Shown here one piece after another: positions 8,223 to 16,541 of a DNA stretch of 43,226 bases (positions are counted from its first letter, which is position 1; every line of letters begins with the position of its first letter). Below the pieces are notes generated by a model, which saw only the letters and a program-made list of their open reading frames with translations, searched no databases and had not been told where the DNA came from. Source of the DNA: an uncultured Caulobacterales bacterium (GTDB lineage Bacteria; Pseudomonadota; Alphaproteobacteria; Caulobacterales; Maricaulaceae); the NCBI GenBank assembly GCA_937923965.1, contig CALDTL010000033.1:1-43226 (forward strand). The letters run 5' to 3'. Both the position numbers and the translations under genes were made by a program.

Positions 8223-8456
8223 ATGGGACAGATAATTATTAGAAAACTTGATGATGAGATTATTGCAACCGCTAAAAGGCGGGCAAAATCCGACGGCAAA
8301 TCTTTGGAGCAATATCTGCGTGACCTCATTACGGACAATGTTCGTCCCTCAAAAGCCGACATTTACAAACGTATTGAGGCTCTTTTCGAGGGTCGGGATT
8401 TTTCCTTCTCGCAACCGCCCGAAGATTTAATTCGAGAAGACCGAGATAGCCGATAG
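8223..8456 (+). CDS. VapB/FitA-like ribbon-helix-helix antitoxin
   Basis: A 77-residue protein. The N-terminal 40 residues (GQIIIRKLDDEIIATAKRRA, then KSDGKSLEQYLRDLI) match the FitA-type ribbon-helix-helix DNA-binding and dimerisation domain. The C-terminal half (FEGRDFSFSQPPEDLIREDR) should thread into the VapC active site. The frame opens at 8196, but that start lies inside the palindromic operator, so ATG 8223 is preferred. It neutralises the adjacent VapC and probably represses the operon through the palindrome at 8193-8219. Two bases separate its stop from the vapC start. Confidence 0.85.
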   Translation: MGQIIIRKLDDEIIATAKRRAKSDGKSLEQYLRDLITDNVRPSKADIYKRIEALFEGRDFSFSQPPEDLIREDRDSR

Positions 8457-8458
8457 CT

Positions 8459-8860
8459 TTGGGTATTATAGTTGTTGATACGAGCGCCTTGATGCGCAGC
8501 GTTCAAACCCGGCCTGACGCGAAAATTTACCAAGAGATCATTAGAACTTCAGATTGTCATTCGCCAAGCCTTCTTCTGTCTGAACTTGCGAATGCACTCT
8601 GGAAAACCGTCCGTTTCGCAGACCTCACGCGGGATGACGCGAACCGACTTCTTTCTGATATGACGTCCATACCCTATTTCACCAGCGACGACACGCTGAT
8701 AGCGGCAGCGCTTGATATTGCGATTTCACAAGAACATTCAGTTTATGATTGCCTATTCATTGCGCTTAGCCGCACATTGGAGGCTCCAATTCTGACGGCT
8801 GACAAAAAATTGCGCCGGAAATTTCCTGACGATCAATTCGTCGATATAAAACCGGGCTAG
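8459..8860 (+). CDS. vapC: VapC-like PIN-domain ribonuclease toxin
   Basis: A 133-residue PIN-domain protein. The four acidic residues expected to bind metal are present: D7 (VVDTSAL), E42 (LLSELANALW), D97 (SVYDCLFIAL) and D115 (ILTADKKL). VapC toxins cut tRNA or rRNA when not held by VapB; the target is not readable from sequence. The best start is TTG at 8459, two bases after the vapB stop, because the conserved beta-strand IIVVDTSAL begins two codons later and no ATG precedes it. The pair lies between frmA and the remnant of a VOC gene, which suggests insertion into an existing operon. Confidence 0.88.
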   Translation: MGIIVVDTSALMRSVQTRPDAKIYQEIIRTSDCHSPSLLLSELANALWKTVRFADLTRDDANRLLSDMTSIPYFTSDDTLIAAALDIAISQEHSVYDCLFIALSRTLEAPILTADKKLRRKFPDDQFVDIKPG

Positions 8861-8869
8861 GAGAAACCC

Positions 8870-8959
8870 ATGTTCACACACGTAATGGTCGGAGCGAATG
8901 ATATTGCGGCACCCGAGAAGTTTTACACGAAGGACCTCGATTTTGGTATTCGAATATAG
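8870..8959 (+). pseudogene. Truncated VOC (glyoxalase-fold) family gene remnant
   Basis: The 29-codon frame MFTHVMVGANDIAAPEKFYT... ends at TAG 8957-8959. It reproduces the N-terminus of VOC-family proteins (HVMVGANDI, EKFY), which are normally 110-140 residues. Such a VOC gene often sits between frmA and fghA in alphaproteobacteria. Only the first strand and helix remain, and no further VOC-like sequence follows before fghA at 8962. A GGAG stands before the ATG (8860-8863), so a short peptide could still be made, but it cannot form the fold. Confidence 0.7.
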
Positions 8960-8961
8960 AC

Positions 8962-9810
8962 ATGAGTATAATGAAAACTCTCTCCACAAATAAATCCCAT
9001 AAAGGAACGCAGGGCGTTTATTCTCACGCGTCCACATCTACGGGAACCGAGATGACGTTCTCCGTTTTTGTACCTGACCACGAAGCGGGCGAGACGCTGC
9101 CCGTCATTTGGTTCCTATCTGGCTTGACTTGCACACATGCCAATGTCACCGAAAAGGGTGAGTTTCGCGAGATTTGCGCCGAACTGGGCATTATCTTCAT
9201 CGCGCCAGACACGAGCCCGCGCGGAGACGGCGTGCCGGACGATAGCGAAGGCGCTTATGATTTTGGCTTGGGCGCAGGATTTTACGTCGATTCCACCGAG
9301 CCGCCCTTTAGCACACATTATCAAATGCGGTCCTATATCGAAACCGAGCTTCCCGCTTTAATCGCAGCAGAGTTTCCAGCGGATATGTCTCGCCAATCCA
9401 TCATGGGGCATTCTATGGGCGGGCATGGGGCGCTGACGATTGGCCTGCGCAACCCAAATGTTTTTAAGTCGATTTCCGCCTTCTCCCCGATTGTATCGCC
9501 GCTGAATTGTCCGTGGGGCGAGAAAGCCCTGTCGGGATATATCGGCAAGGATAAAGCGGACTGGAGAGAGTATGACGCCTGCGCCCTCATCGAGGACGGC
9601 GCGCGGGCCAAACACATCCTGATTGATCAAGGTCTGGCCGATAATTTCCTGGCAGAGCAACTCAAACCGGAGCTATTCAAAAATATCTGTGAAGCCCATA
9701 ATCAGCCCCTCACCCTGCGCGAACACGAAGGATATGATCATAGCTATTATTTCATCTCCAGCTTCATGAAGAGTCAAATTATGTGGCACAGCCAATTTTT
9801 GAACGCTTGA
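8962..9810 (+). CDS. fghA: S-formylglutathione hydrolase
   Basis: This serine esterase hydrolyses S-formylglutathione to formate and glutathione, completing the FrmA pathway. It is a 282-residue alpha/beta hydrolase of the esterase D type. The nucleophile lies in GHSMGGHGA (Ser151 from this start), the acid in DQGLADNFL and the histidine in EGYDHSYYF. The oxyanion region WFLSGLTCTHANVTEKGEF is also characteristic. An alternative ATG at 8971 gives MKTLSTNKSHKG; neither start has a clear ribosome site. The gene follows the VOC remnant directly and precedes ybeY by one base, so it may be co-transcribed with the ybeY-corC-lnt group. Confidence 0.95.
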   Translation: MSIMKTLSTNKSHKGTQGVYSHASTSTGTEMTFSVFVPDHEAGETLPVIWFLSGLTCTHANVTEKGEFREICAELGIIFIAPDTSPRGDGVPDDSEGAYDFGLGAGFYVDSTEPPFSTHYQMRSYIETELPALIAAEFPADMSRQSIMGHSMGGHGALTIGLRNPNVFKSISAFSPIVSPLNCPWGEKALSGYIGKDKADWREYDACALIEDGARAKHILIDQGLADNFLAEQLKPELFKNICEAHNQPLTLREHEGYDHSYYFISSFMKSQIMWHSQFLNA

Positions 9811-9811
9811 T

Positions 9812-10258
9812 ATGAAATCCACGCTCGACATTACGGTCCAAGCAGACGGCTGGGCGGATTGCGCGGCTCTGGCCGAAACCGCACTTCAGGCCGCTGCGGC
9901 GCAATTGGACTCACCGCGCGAAGGCGAGCTCTCGCTTGTCTTATCCGATGATGCGCAGCTGCGCGTTTTAAACCGCACCTATCGCCAGAAAGATAAGCCG
10001 ACAAATGTGCTCTCATTTCCGCAAACCGGACCGCTGTTGGGGGATATCGTCTTAGCGCGCGAAACTTTGGCGCGAGAAGCAGAAGAAAAAAGCGTCTCCT
10101 TCGAGGCCCACCTCACCCATCTCATCATTCACGGCTGGCTGCATTTACAAGGCTTTGATCATCAAACAGAGGCCGAAGCCAGGGAGATGGAAGCGGTTGA
10201 AATAGCAGCCCTGCGAAGGCTGGGCATTGACAACCCGTATCAGGTAAGTGACGACTAA
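9812..10258 (+). CDS. ybeY: Endoribonuclease YbeY
   Basis: YbeY is a zinc metalloprotein needed for 16S rRNA 3' end maturation and ribosome quality control. The 148-residue protein has the diagnostic HxxxHxxxxxH zinc motif in LIIHGWLHLQGFDH near the C-terminus, and the family segment LNRTYRQKDKPTNVLSFPQ. It starts one base after the fghA stop and is followed by the CorC-like gene and lnt. The order ybeY-corC-lnt is widespread in proteobacteria. The usual upstream partner phoH (ybeZ) is absent; fghA takes its place. Confidence 0.95.
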   Translation: MKSTLDITVQADGWADCAALAETALQAAAAQLDSPREGELSLVLSDDAQLRVLNRTYRQKDKPTNVLSFPQTGPLLGDIVLARETLAREAEEKSVSFEAHLTHLIIHGWLHLQGFDHQTEAEAREMEAVEIAALRRLGIDNPYQVSDD

Positions 10259-10265
10259 TCTCATC

Positions 10266-11213
10266 ATGACAGACGACAGTACCACCGCAAGCCAGCAAAA
10301 ACGCCGCTTGCGAGACCTTCTTAAACGCCCCGCGCCCGAGGCGGCGGTGACGCCCAAAGCGTCAGATTTATCACAGCGCCGCATGGTCAATGCGGCCGAG
10401 CGCTTCCACCGCTTGCGCGTCGACGACGTGATGGTGCCGCGTGCCAATATAGTGGCCGTGGACAGAACCTCCACCCTGACAGAGCTCTCCAATGCGTTTA
10501 AAGAGGCCGGACATTCGCGCCTGCCCGTTTACAATGAATCGCTGGATGATCCGACGGGCATGGTCCACATTAAAGACTTGCTGCCTTACCTAATGCTGGA
10601 TGCGAAGGGCCGGACAAATAAGACCTACCCCAATAAAAAGATCCTGCAATATATTAAACGCGAAGTTCTCTTCGTGCCGCCCTCGATGCTCGCGCAAGAT
10701 CTACTGCGGCGCATGCAGGGACGCCGGATTCACATGGCTATCGTCGTGGATGAATATGGCGGAACAGACGGTATTGTGACGATTGAGGATCTGATTGAAA
10801 CCATTGTCGGCGATATTGACGATGAACATGACGAGCAAGAGCCGGAAGTCCAGATTGTTACCGGCAAGGGCGGGGCCTCTGTGTGGGAAGCCGATGCGCG
10901 TATTCATATTGATGATTTCGAAAAAGCCCTAGGCCGAGATTTCGCAACGCCGGATGAGGAAGATGATGTCGATACGCTTGGCGGTTTGATTTTCACGCTT
11001 GCGGGCCGCGTCCCTGAGCGGGGCGAGATTATCCGCCATGCGTCCGGCCTTGAGTTCGAAGTCATGGATGCCGACTCGCGGCGGGTGAAACGATTGCGAA
11101 TCGCAGACTCAAAACGCAAATCAACTGAGTCCAAAACGGCAGACCCAAAACCCGCGCGACCGGCAGACGCAAAAGCTGAGGCGAAAATAACTGATAAAGC
11201 TGAAAAGCCTTAG
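10266..11213 (+). CDS. CorC/HlyC-type CBS-domain protein
   Basis: A 315-residue cytosolic protein with paired CBS domains (about residues 55-180, including [37 protein letters not shown] and [22 protein letters not shown]), followed by a CorC_HlyC transporter-associated domain (about residues 205-285). It lacks the DUF21 membrane domain, as do other proteins encoded between ybeY and lnt. CorC has been linked to Mg2+/Co2+ efflux; the biochemical role is not settled. The tail is an unusual lysine/alanine/aspartate-rich low-complexity stretch of about 35 residues. The frame begins at GTG 10248 inside ybeY, but ATG 10266, eight bases after the ybeY stop, is the more natural start. Confidence 0.9.
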   Translation: MTDDSTTASQQKRRLRDLLKRPAPEAAVTPKASDLSQRRMVNAAERFHRLRVDDVMVPRANIVAVDRTSTLTELSNAFKEAGHSRLPVYNESLDDPTGMVHIKDLLPYLMLDAKGRTNKTYPNKKILQYIKREVLFVPPSMLAQDLLRRMQGRRIHMAIVVDEYGGTDGIVTIEDLIETIVGDIDDEHDEQEPEVQIVTGKGGASVWEADARIHIDDFEKALGRDFATPDEEDDVDTLGGLIFTLAGRVPERGEIIRHASGLEFEVMDADSRRVKRLRIADSKRKSTESKTADPKPARPADAKAEAKITDKAEKP

Positions 11214-11216
11214 TCT

Positions 11217-12809
11217 ATGATCCCGCCGGTCTTGCTCAAGACGGAAGGTTGGGGCGCACGGGCCGTCGGCTTAATTTTGGGCGCCGCGGCGGCCCTTGGG
11301 CAAGCACCCTTTCACCTGTGGCCCATTTTTATCCTCTCGCTCGCGCTTTTATTTGCGCGCCTGCAAGAAGCCGCGACTGCCGAACGTCCCGGACGGCGCG
11401 GGTTTTCCGCCGCGCTTTGGTGGGGACTTGGATATTTTGCCGCTGGCACATTTTGGGTGGGGTCGGCCTTTATTGAGCGCGGGCCCGAGTTCATTCCCAT
11501 CATGCCCTTTATGGTTGGCGGACTCGCGTTAATCCTGTCTGTGTTTTGGGGGCTCGCCGGAGCGTTTATCGCCAGAAATAGACTTTCGGGTCTGTGGGCC
11601 GTCACCGCGTTTACGGCCGCCTTGACTTTGGCAGAGCTCGCGCGTGGACACATCTTTGGCGGATTTCCTTGGAACCTCCCCGCCTATATTTTTGAGGCCG
11701 GGTCCCGCCCCTCACAAGCCGCGCGGTGGATTGGCGCATATGGCCTTTCGGCTATGGTTATTATGATCAGCGCCGCACTTGGCTTGGTCCTATTTTCAAA
11801 ACAGCGGGCTGCCGGAGCAGCAATCGCCGTCTTGCCGATCATCGCGCTGTATGGAGTCGGTCATGTCCGGCTTAGCGGCGCTGTGATCGACTATCATCCC
11901 GACATTAACATGCGAATTGTCTCCGTGCCTTTCAAGCAATCAGAGATGATGGAGCCCAACACGGCAGTGGGGGTAACCAATAAATTTATTCACGCGAGCC
12001 TGTCGACCGGGATTGAAGATGTGACTCACTTGGTTTGGCCGGAGGGCGCGGTCCGCGGGTTCTACGGAACGGCTATGGATGATCCGAATTTACTCGGCGC
12101 AATCGGAAATATTCTATCCGCCCAAGATCCTACCCCGCCCGTCTGGTTAATGAACTCCCTCCAAACTGAAATGGAACGGGGCCGGACGCGCTATTACAAT
12201 GTAGCCGTCGCGATCTCTTTTGACGCAAATGGCATTGCGACTGTCGCAGGGACCAATCGCAAACGTAAACTAGTGGCATTCGGCGAGCACATCCCTCTGA
12301 TGGATTGGTTTGAGGATGTTCAATTTCCGCTCATCTCAACAAATTTAGCCTCTATCTCGCCCGCCAAGGAAAAACGTCTTGCTGATTTTCCAGGACTGCC
12401 GCGCTTATCCCCTCAGCTTTGTTATGAGGTTGCTTTCCCAGGCCTGACCCCCAAACCTAAAGACGGTATTCCGCCCGAATTTATTCTCAATCAATCTAAT
12501 GATGCCTGGTTCGGCCGCAGCGCTGGCCCGGCACAACATGCCAATATCGCAAGATATCGCGCGATCGAAACAGGACTGCCTATCATCCGCGCGGCCTCCA
12601 ATGGCGTGAGCGCGCAAATTGACCCTTACGGCCGTATTCACGGTGACGATGTCGCGGATAATATTTTTTATATAGATACGAAACTCTTGAAACCTTTGAA
12701 ATTCAATGACCGGATCAAGGTCATTGATTTATTACTCCTCTTGATAAGTTTGTCATTATGCGTCATATTGTCATTAATTAGGCCACGCGGTGTGGGACTG
12801 CGTTCTTAA
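11217..12809 (+). CDS. lnt: Apolipoprotein N-acyltransferase
   Basis: Lnt adds the third acyl chain to the N-terminal cysteine of lipoproteins in the inner membrane. The 530-residue protein has about six N-terminal transmembrane segments (to about residue 210), a periplasmic nitrilase-like domain and a final transmembrane helix (about 498-522). The catalytic triad is visible: E276 in VWPEGAVRG, K349 in NRKRKLVAFGEH and C402 in QLCYEVAFPG. The spacing is very close to that of E. coli Lnt. It starts three bases after the CorC-like gene. Lipoproteins in this window (the cyclophilin and the DUF885 peptidase) are likely substrates. Confidence 0.95.
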   Translation: MIPPVLLKTEGWGARAVGLILGAAAALGQAPFHLWPIFILSLALLFARLQEAATAERPGRRGFSAALWWGLGYFAAGTFWVGSAFIERGPEFIPIMPFMVGGLALILSVFWGLAGAFIARNRLSGLWAVTAFTAALTLAELARGHIFGGFPWNLPAYIFEAGSRPSQAARWIGAYGLSAMVIMISAALGLVLFSKQRAAGAAIAVLPIIALYGVGHVRLSGAVIDYHPDINMRIVSVPFKQSEMMEPNTAVGVTNKFIHASLSTGIEDVTHLVWPEGAVRGFYGTAMDDPNLLGAIGNILSAQDPTPPVWLMNSLQTEMERGRTRYYNVAVAISFDANGIATVAGTNRKRKLVAFGEHIPLMDWFEDVQFPLISTNLASISPAKEKRLADFPGLPRLSPQLCYEVAFPGLTPKPKDGIPPEFILNQSNDAWFGRSAGPAQHANIARYRAIETGLPIIRAASNGVSAQIDPYGRIHGDDVADNIFYIDTKLLKPLKFNDRIKVIDLLLLLISLSLCVILSLIRPRGVGLRS

Positions 12810-12867
12810 GTATTAATGAATAAATAAATGGTCGTCGTTTGGTGGAGGCATCAGGCGCGACTGAATA

Positions 12868-13326
12868 ATGGCGCAAGTAGATGGGAATAAAATGGTAGAG
12901 AAACTCGGCCCGCGGTCATCCAATCCGGTGGACGTTCATGTAGGCGCGCGCGTGCGGTTACGACGTAAAATTCTAAAATTAAGCCAAGAAAAACTGGGCG
13001 ACCAACTCGGCGTAACCTTTCAACAAGTTCAAAAATATGAGCGCGGTGCCAACCGTATCGGCGCAAGCCGCCTTTGGAAATTATCCGAAGTTCTCGATGT
13101 TCCCGTGAACTTCTTTTATGACGGTCTTTCAACAGAATATGGCGGTCAGTCCGAAAGCTCCGCCCTACTATCCGAAGGCCCAGATCAAGCCCCTATCGTT
13201 TATGACTTTATCAATTCAACCGATGGTGTGAGCCTCGCAAAAGCGGTTTTGAAAATAAAAAATAAGGCGGTCCGTCGCCAGATATTGGAACTCGCTAGAT
13301 CTTTAGGTGATAACCAAGACGAATAG
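12868..13326 (+). CDS. XRE-family helix-turn-helix transcriptional regulator
   Basis: A 152-residue protein with a Cro/CI-type helix-turn-helix at about residues 25-85 (VGARVRLRRKILKLSQEKLG, then GVTFQQVQKYERGANRIGAS). The C-terminal half is a short helical region ending in AVRRQILELARSLGDNQDE. Alphaproteobacteria commonly carry this regulator directly after lnt, usually followed by metK. Here metK is missing and trmB follows. An internal ATG at 12892 (MVEKLGPRSS) is an alternative start. Target genes are unknown. Confidence 0.88.
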   Translation: MAQVDGNKMVEKLGPRSSNPVDVHVGARVRLRRKILKLSQEKLGDQLGVTFQQVQKYERGANRIGASRLWKLSEVLDVPVNFFYDGLSTEYGGQSESSALLSEGPDQAPIVYDFINSTDGVSLAKAVLKIKNKAVRRQILELARSLGDNQDE

Positions 13327-13365
13327 CACTTTATAGTTTGGCCTGCGCCCCCTATAGGCGCGGTC

Positions 13366-14031
13366 ATGAGCTTCGACCGCGAAACTGATACATTCCGAAC
13401 CTTTGGTCGGGCCAAGGGACGCCCTTTGACCTCTCACATGCAGGCGATCTGGGATGACGTCTTCCCCGCTCTAAAATGGGATATGGATGCGCCATTGCCG
13501 CAGGATGAGCTATGGCTTGAAATCGGATTTGGCGGTGCGGAACATTTGCTGTGGCAAGCAGAAAACCACCCAGACATTCATCTTATCGGCGCCGAGCCAT
13601 TTCTGAACGGTGTCGCGAAAGCGGTTCGCGGGGCGCATGAGTCAGGTTTAAAAAATCTCTCGCTCCATCACGGCGATGTCCGAGATGTGTTAGCTGCATT
13701 GCCTGATAATCATTTATCGAAAATTTTTATCCTATTCCCCGACCCGTGGCCGAAGTCGCGCCATCATAAACGCCGCCTCCTGCGGTCAAAATTTATCGCC
13801 GAGCTTTACCGCGTTTTAAAACCTGGCGGAGAGCTTCGCTTCGCCAGCGATATCATCCATTACGTTGACTGGACGCTATCCCGCCTGAAGAGGCATGGTG
13901 GCTGGCGTTTCGGGTATACTCAAAATGTGGATTGGCGAAACCGCGGTGAGGATTGGCCTGGAACACGTTATGAAGCCAAAGCCGGACGCGAAGTTCGGCC
14001 CTGTCATTATTTTAAATTCAACAAAAAATAG
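13366..14031 (+). CDS. trmB: tRNA (guanine-N7-)-methyltransferase TrmB
   Basis: TrmB makes m7G at position 46 of the tRNA variable loop using SAM. The 221-residue protein has the SAM-binding strand [15 protein letters not shown], the acidic ribose contact in [15 protein letters not shown], and the TrmB signature [16 protein letters not shown] with the downstream GTRYEAK motif. The ATG at 13366 is the first start and gives [20 protein letters not shown], matching the family N-terminus. It ends 13 bases before rph and is probably co-transcribed with it. Confidence 0.96.
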   Translation: MSFDRETDTFRTFGRAKGRPLTSHMQAIWDDVFPALKWDMDAPLPQDELWLEIGFGGAEHLLWQAENHPDIHLIGAEPFLNGVAKAVRGAHESGLKNLSLHHGDVRDVLAALPDNHLSKIFILFPDPWPKSRHHKRRLLRSKFIAELYRVLKPGGELRFASDIIHYVDWTLSRLKRHGGWRFGYTQNVDWRNRGEDWPGTRYEAKAGREVRPCHYFKFNKK

Positions 14032-14044
14032 AACTGGAAACGCT

Positions 14045-14761
14045 ATGCGTCCAAATAATCGCTCCATGGATCAACTCCGGGATGTCTCTTTCGAAACAGG
14101 CGCCAATGCCTATGCGGAAGGCTCTTGCCTCGTAAAATTTGGCGGCACCCATGTGCTTTGCACTGCCAGTATCGACGAAGGCATCCCGCGCTGGCTCAAG
14201 GGTAAAGGCCGGGGTTGGGTGACGGCCGAATATGGTATGCTCCCGCGATCGACACATACCCGCAACAGCCGGGAAGCCGCGCGCGGAAAACAAAGCGGAC
14301 GGACGATTGAAATTTCGCGCTTGATTGGACGGTCCTTGCGGGCCGTCATCGATTTAGAAAAATTGGGCGAACGCCAAATCATTATTGACTGTGATGTCAT
14401 GCAAGCCGACGGCGGCACGCGCACAGCGTCTATTTCCGGCGGTTGGGTTGCGCTTTGGCTCGCCTGCGAAAAACTCGTGAAAGACGGCGAGCTGACTCAA
14501 AACCCCGTCTTCGCTAACATGGCCGCTGTCTCTTGCGGTATTGTCGACGGAAGCTGCCGTCTCGATCTAGAATATACAGAAGACAGCGCGGCGCAGGCCG
14601 ATGCGAATTTTGTCCTCACCGACAAAGGCGGCATTATTGAGGTTCAAGCCAGTGCAGAAGATACGCCATTCACCGCTGGCGAAATGAATGAGCTCACCCG
14701 GCTCGCAATTAAAGGCATCGAGGAATTATGCGCCCTTCAGCAAGCTGCAATCAAAGCCTAA
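14045..14761 (+). CDS. rph: Ribonuclease PH
   Basis: RNase PH is a phosphorolytic 3'-5' exoribonuclease that trims tRNA precursors and works as a ring-shaped hexamer. The 238-residue length is normal. Visible family segments are [19 protein letters not shown], the phosphate- and RNA-binding block [15 protein letters not shown], and the active-site stretch [19 protein letters not shown]. The frame is open from 13895 inside trmB, but ATG 14045 with the conserved MRPNNR start and GGAA at 14036-14039 is clearly the beginning. No frameshift is present, unlike the defective rph of E. coli K-12. Confidence 0.97.
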   Translation: MRPNNRSMDQLRDVSFETGANAYAEGSCLVKFGGTHVLCTASIDEGIPRWLKGKGRGWVTAEYGMLPRSTHTRNSREAARGKQSGRTIEISRLIGRSLRAVIDLEKLGERQIIIDCDVMQADGGTRTASISGGWVALWLACEKLVKDGELTQNPVFANMAAVSCGIVDGSCRLDLEYTEDSAAQADANFVLTDKGGIIEVQASAEDTPFTAGEMNELTRLAIKGIEELCALQQAAIKA

Positions 14762-14797
14762 ACAGCCTTCCTTTCCACTCCTTCTCTTGAGGCCCGC

Positions 14798-16360
14798 ATG
14801 ACATCTCGACCCTCTCTTCTCGCCGCCCTTTCGAAACAAGCCGACCGCGATATCAATATCGCCTCGCTTTTTGAGACCGAAGCTGATCGGCTGGACCGCT
14901 TCGTTATGCGGGAAGGACCGATCCGCGCTGATTTCTCCAAACAGGCTTTGGACAAAAATGCGCTGGAGGCTCTGCTGAAGCTCGCGGCAAAATGCGATCT
15001 GGAAGAATGGCGTGCCAAGCTTTTTTCCGGAGAACGGGTCAACACCTCGGAAGATCGCGCCGTCCTGCACATGGCGCTGCGCGGCGTTGGCGGCACACAG
15101 GAAAACCAAGCTGACGTTGCGCAGATGCGGGCGCATATGGCGGACTATGCGAACGCTATTCGCGCTGACGGTAAATTCAAAAATATTGTCCACATCGGCA
15201 TTGGCGGCTCCGATCTTGGACCGCGATTAGTTGCCGATGCCTTTGAAGCCGCCGCCGATCAAAGCCTGACATTGCGCTTCGCCGAAAATGTAGACGGCGC
15301 GTCGGTTAATGATGCGATTAAAGGCCTCAACCCTGCAGACACCTTGGCCGTCGTTGTCAGTAAATCTTTCGGCACGCAAGAAACCAAAATGAACGGCGAA
15401 AGTGTTCGGGACTGGCTCGGGGAACATGGCGGCACAAATATGATTGCTGTGACGGCCAACCGCGAGCGCGCCATTAATTTCGGTATTGCCGCTGAGAATA
15501 TTTTTGATTTTTGGGATTGGGTCGGCGGACGTTATTCCGTCTGGTCTGCCGTTGGACTGTCTTTGCAAATTGCTTACGGACCTGATGTCTTCGCAGAGTT
15601 TCTCGATGGCGCAAAGGCAATGGATATGCATTTCCGCGATCAGCCTTTGCAGGAGAATCTTCCTGTTATGTTGGCGCTGACGGGAATTTGGAACCGAAAT
15701 GGACTTGGGTATGGCAGCCAAGCCGTTATCCCCTATAGCCGCCGCCTTCGAAAATTCTCGGCCTTTCTCCAGCAGCTCGAGATGGAAAGTAATGGGAAAT
15801 CCGCGACGCGGCAGGGCGAGGCAACAACGCTGACCTGCCCCGTAATCTGGGGCGACGAGGGCACAAATGGGCAGCACGCATTTTTCCAATGGCTGCATCA
15901 AGGCCCGAGCGCCGGACGTTATGGCGGCGCGCCCGTTGATTTCGTTGCCGTCCTCAAAGATCACGAAAATCGCCCGGCTCATCACGCGGCTTTACTGGCA
16001 AATTGTTTTGCGCAATCTGAAGCGCTGATGCTCGGCAAGGATGAGGCGACTGTTCGAGAAGAAAATGCGGACCGAGATGACATAGACGCCCTCGCCCCGC
16101 AAAAAACATTCCCAGGAAACCGGCCTTCGACGACAATTACACTGGACGAGCTGTCAGCAAATGCACTCGGACATCTGATTGCGCTTTATGAGCACAAGAC
16201 ATTTGTTCAAGGTGTCATCTGGGACGTCAATAGTTTTGACCAATGGGGCGTCGAGCTCGGCAAGGTTTTGGCAACTAAAATATTGGAAGAGATGTCCAAA
16301 GACATCGCCGGAAATCATGACCCGTCGACAACAGCCTTAATGAAACTCGTCCAAAATTAA
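14798..16360 (+). CDS. pgi: Glucose-6-phosphate isomerase
   Basis: Pgi interconverts glucose-6-phosphate and fructose-6-phosphate. At 520 residues it is a normal bacterial isomerase. Landmarks are the phosphate-binding HIGIGGSDLGPRLVADA, the VVSKSFGTQET loop, QQLEMESNGKS with the catalytic-base glutamate, GTNGQHAFFQWLHQG and the C-terminal signature FDQWGVELGKVLA. It starts 36 bases after rph. A structured 180-base intergenic region follows, with no clear T-tract terminator. Confidence 0.97.
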   Translation: MTSRPSLLAALSKQADRDINIASLFETEADRLDRFVMREGPIRADFSKQALDKNALEALLKLAAKCDLEEWRAKLFSGERVNTSEDRAVLHMALRGVGGTQENQADVAQMRAHMADYANAIRADGKFKNIVHIGIGGSDLGPRLVADAFEAAADQSLTLRFAENVDGASVNDAIKGLNPADTLAVVVSKSFGTQETKMNGESVRDWLGEHGGTNMIAVTANRERAINFGIAAENIFDFWDWVGGRYSVWSAVGLSLQIAYGPDVFAEFLDGAKAMDMHFRDQPLQENLPVMLALTGIWNRNGLGYGSQAVIPYSRRLRKFSAFLQQLEMESNGKSATRQGEATTLTCPVIWGDEGTNGQHAFFQWLHQGPSAGRYGGAPVDFVAVLKDHENRPAHHAALLANCFAQSEALMLGKDEATVREENADRDDIDALAPQKTFPGNRPSTTITLDELSANALGHLIALYEHKTFVQGVIWDVNSFDQWGVELGKVLATKILEEMSKDIAGNHDPSTTALMKLVQN

Positions 16361-16369
16361 ATAGGATTT

Positions 16370-16428
16370 GGGCGGGCAGGGAACGGCTCAGGGGGCAACC
16401 AATGCCACTCAACCTGCCCAGGCCGCCC
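16370..16428 (+). other. Structured intergenic element after pgi
   Basis: GGGC-GGGCAGG (16370-16380) can pair with CCTGCCC (16413-16419) and GCCC (16425-16428), leaving a 5-base bulge. The inner loop contains a small GGCA/TGCC hairpin (16394-16406). No T-tract follows, so it is not a standard terminator; it may be an RNA 3' end, a processing site or a small RNA. A 10-base direct repeat, ATAGGATTTG, flanks the region at 16361-16370 and 16474-16483. Confidence 0.35.
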
Positions 16429-16491
16429 GCGTACATCCCCCCAGATGTGGACGCTAACGACCTCCTCTATTCGATAGGATTTGAAGGCTGA
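16402..16491 (+). CDS. Possible 29-residue small ORF (low support)
   Basis: An ATG at 16402, preceded by AGGGGG at 16390-16395, opens a 29-codon frame (begins MPLNLPRPPAYIPPDV, ends SIGFEG) that stops at TGA 16489-16491. The proline-rich N-terminus and good ribosome site make it worth recording. Nothing similar is known to me, and the ribosome site lies within a predicted RNA hairpin. It could be a leader peptide for the next gene or simply chance. Confidence 0.2.
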   Translation: MPLNLPRPPAYIPPDVDANDLLYSIGFEG

Positions 16492-16507
16492 ATGTTAACT
16501 GAACATT

Positions 16508-16536
16508 TTGACATAGGGCCTGCGGACCGCCATGAT
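16508..16536 (+). promoter_or_regulatory. Candidate sigma-70-type promoter of the cyclophilin gene
   Basis: A perfect TTGACA (16508-16513) is followed, after exactly 17 bases, by CATGAT (16531-16536), matching four of six positions of TATAAT. Transcription would start near 16542-16544, at the ATG itself, which implies a leaderless mRNA. Leaderless transcripts are common in Caulobacter relatives. No ribosome site is visible before the ATG, which agrees with this. Confidence 0.4.
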
Positions 16537-16541
16537 GAGCC

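Noticed and set aside
15227-15985. A 252-codon minus-strand frame inside pgi
   Set aside because: Antisense to an intact, well-conserved gene; no family motif.
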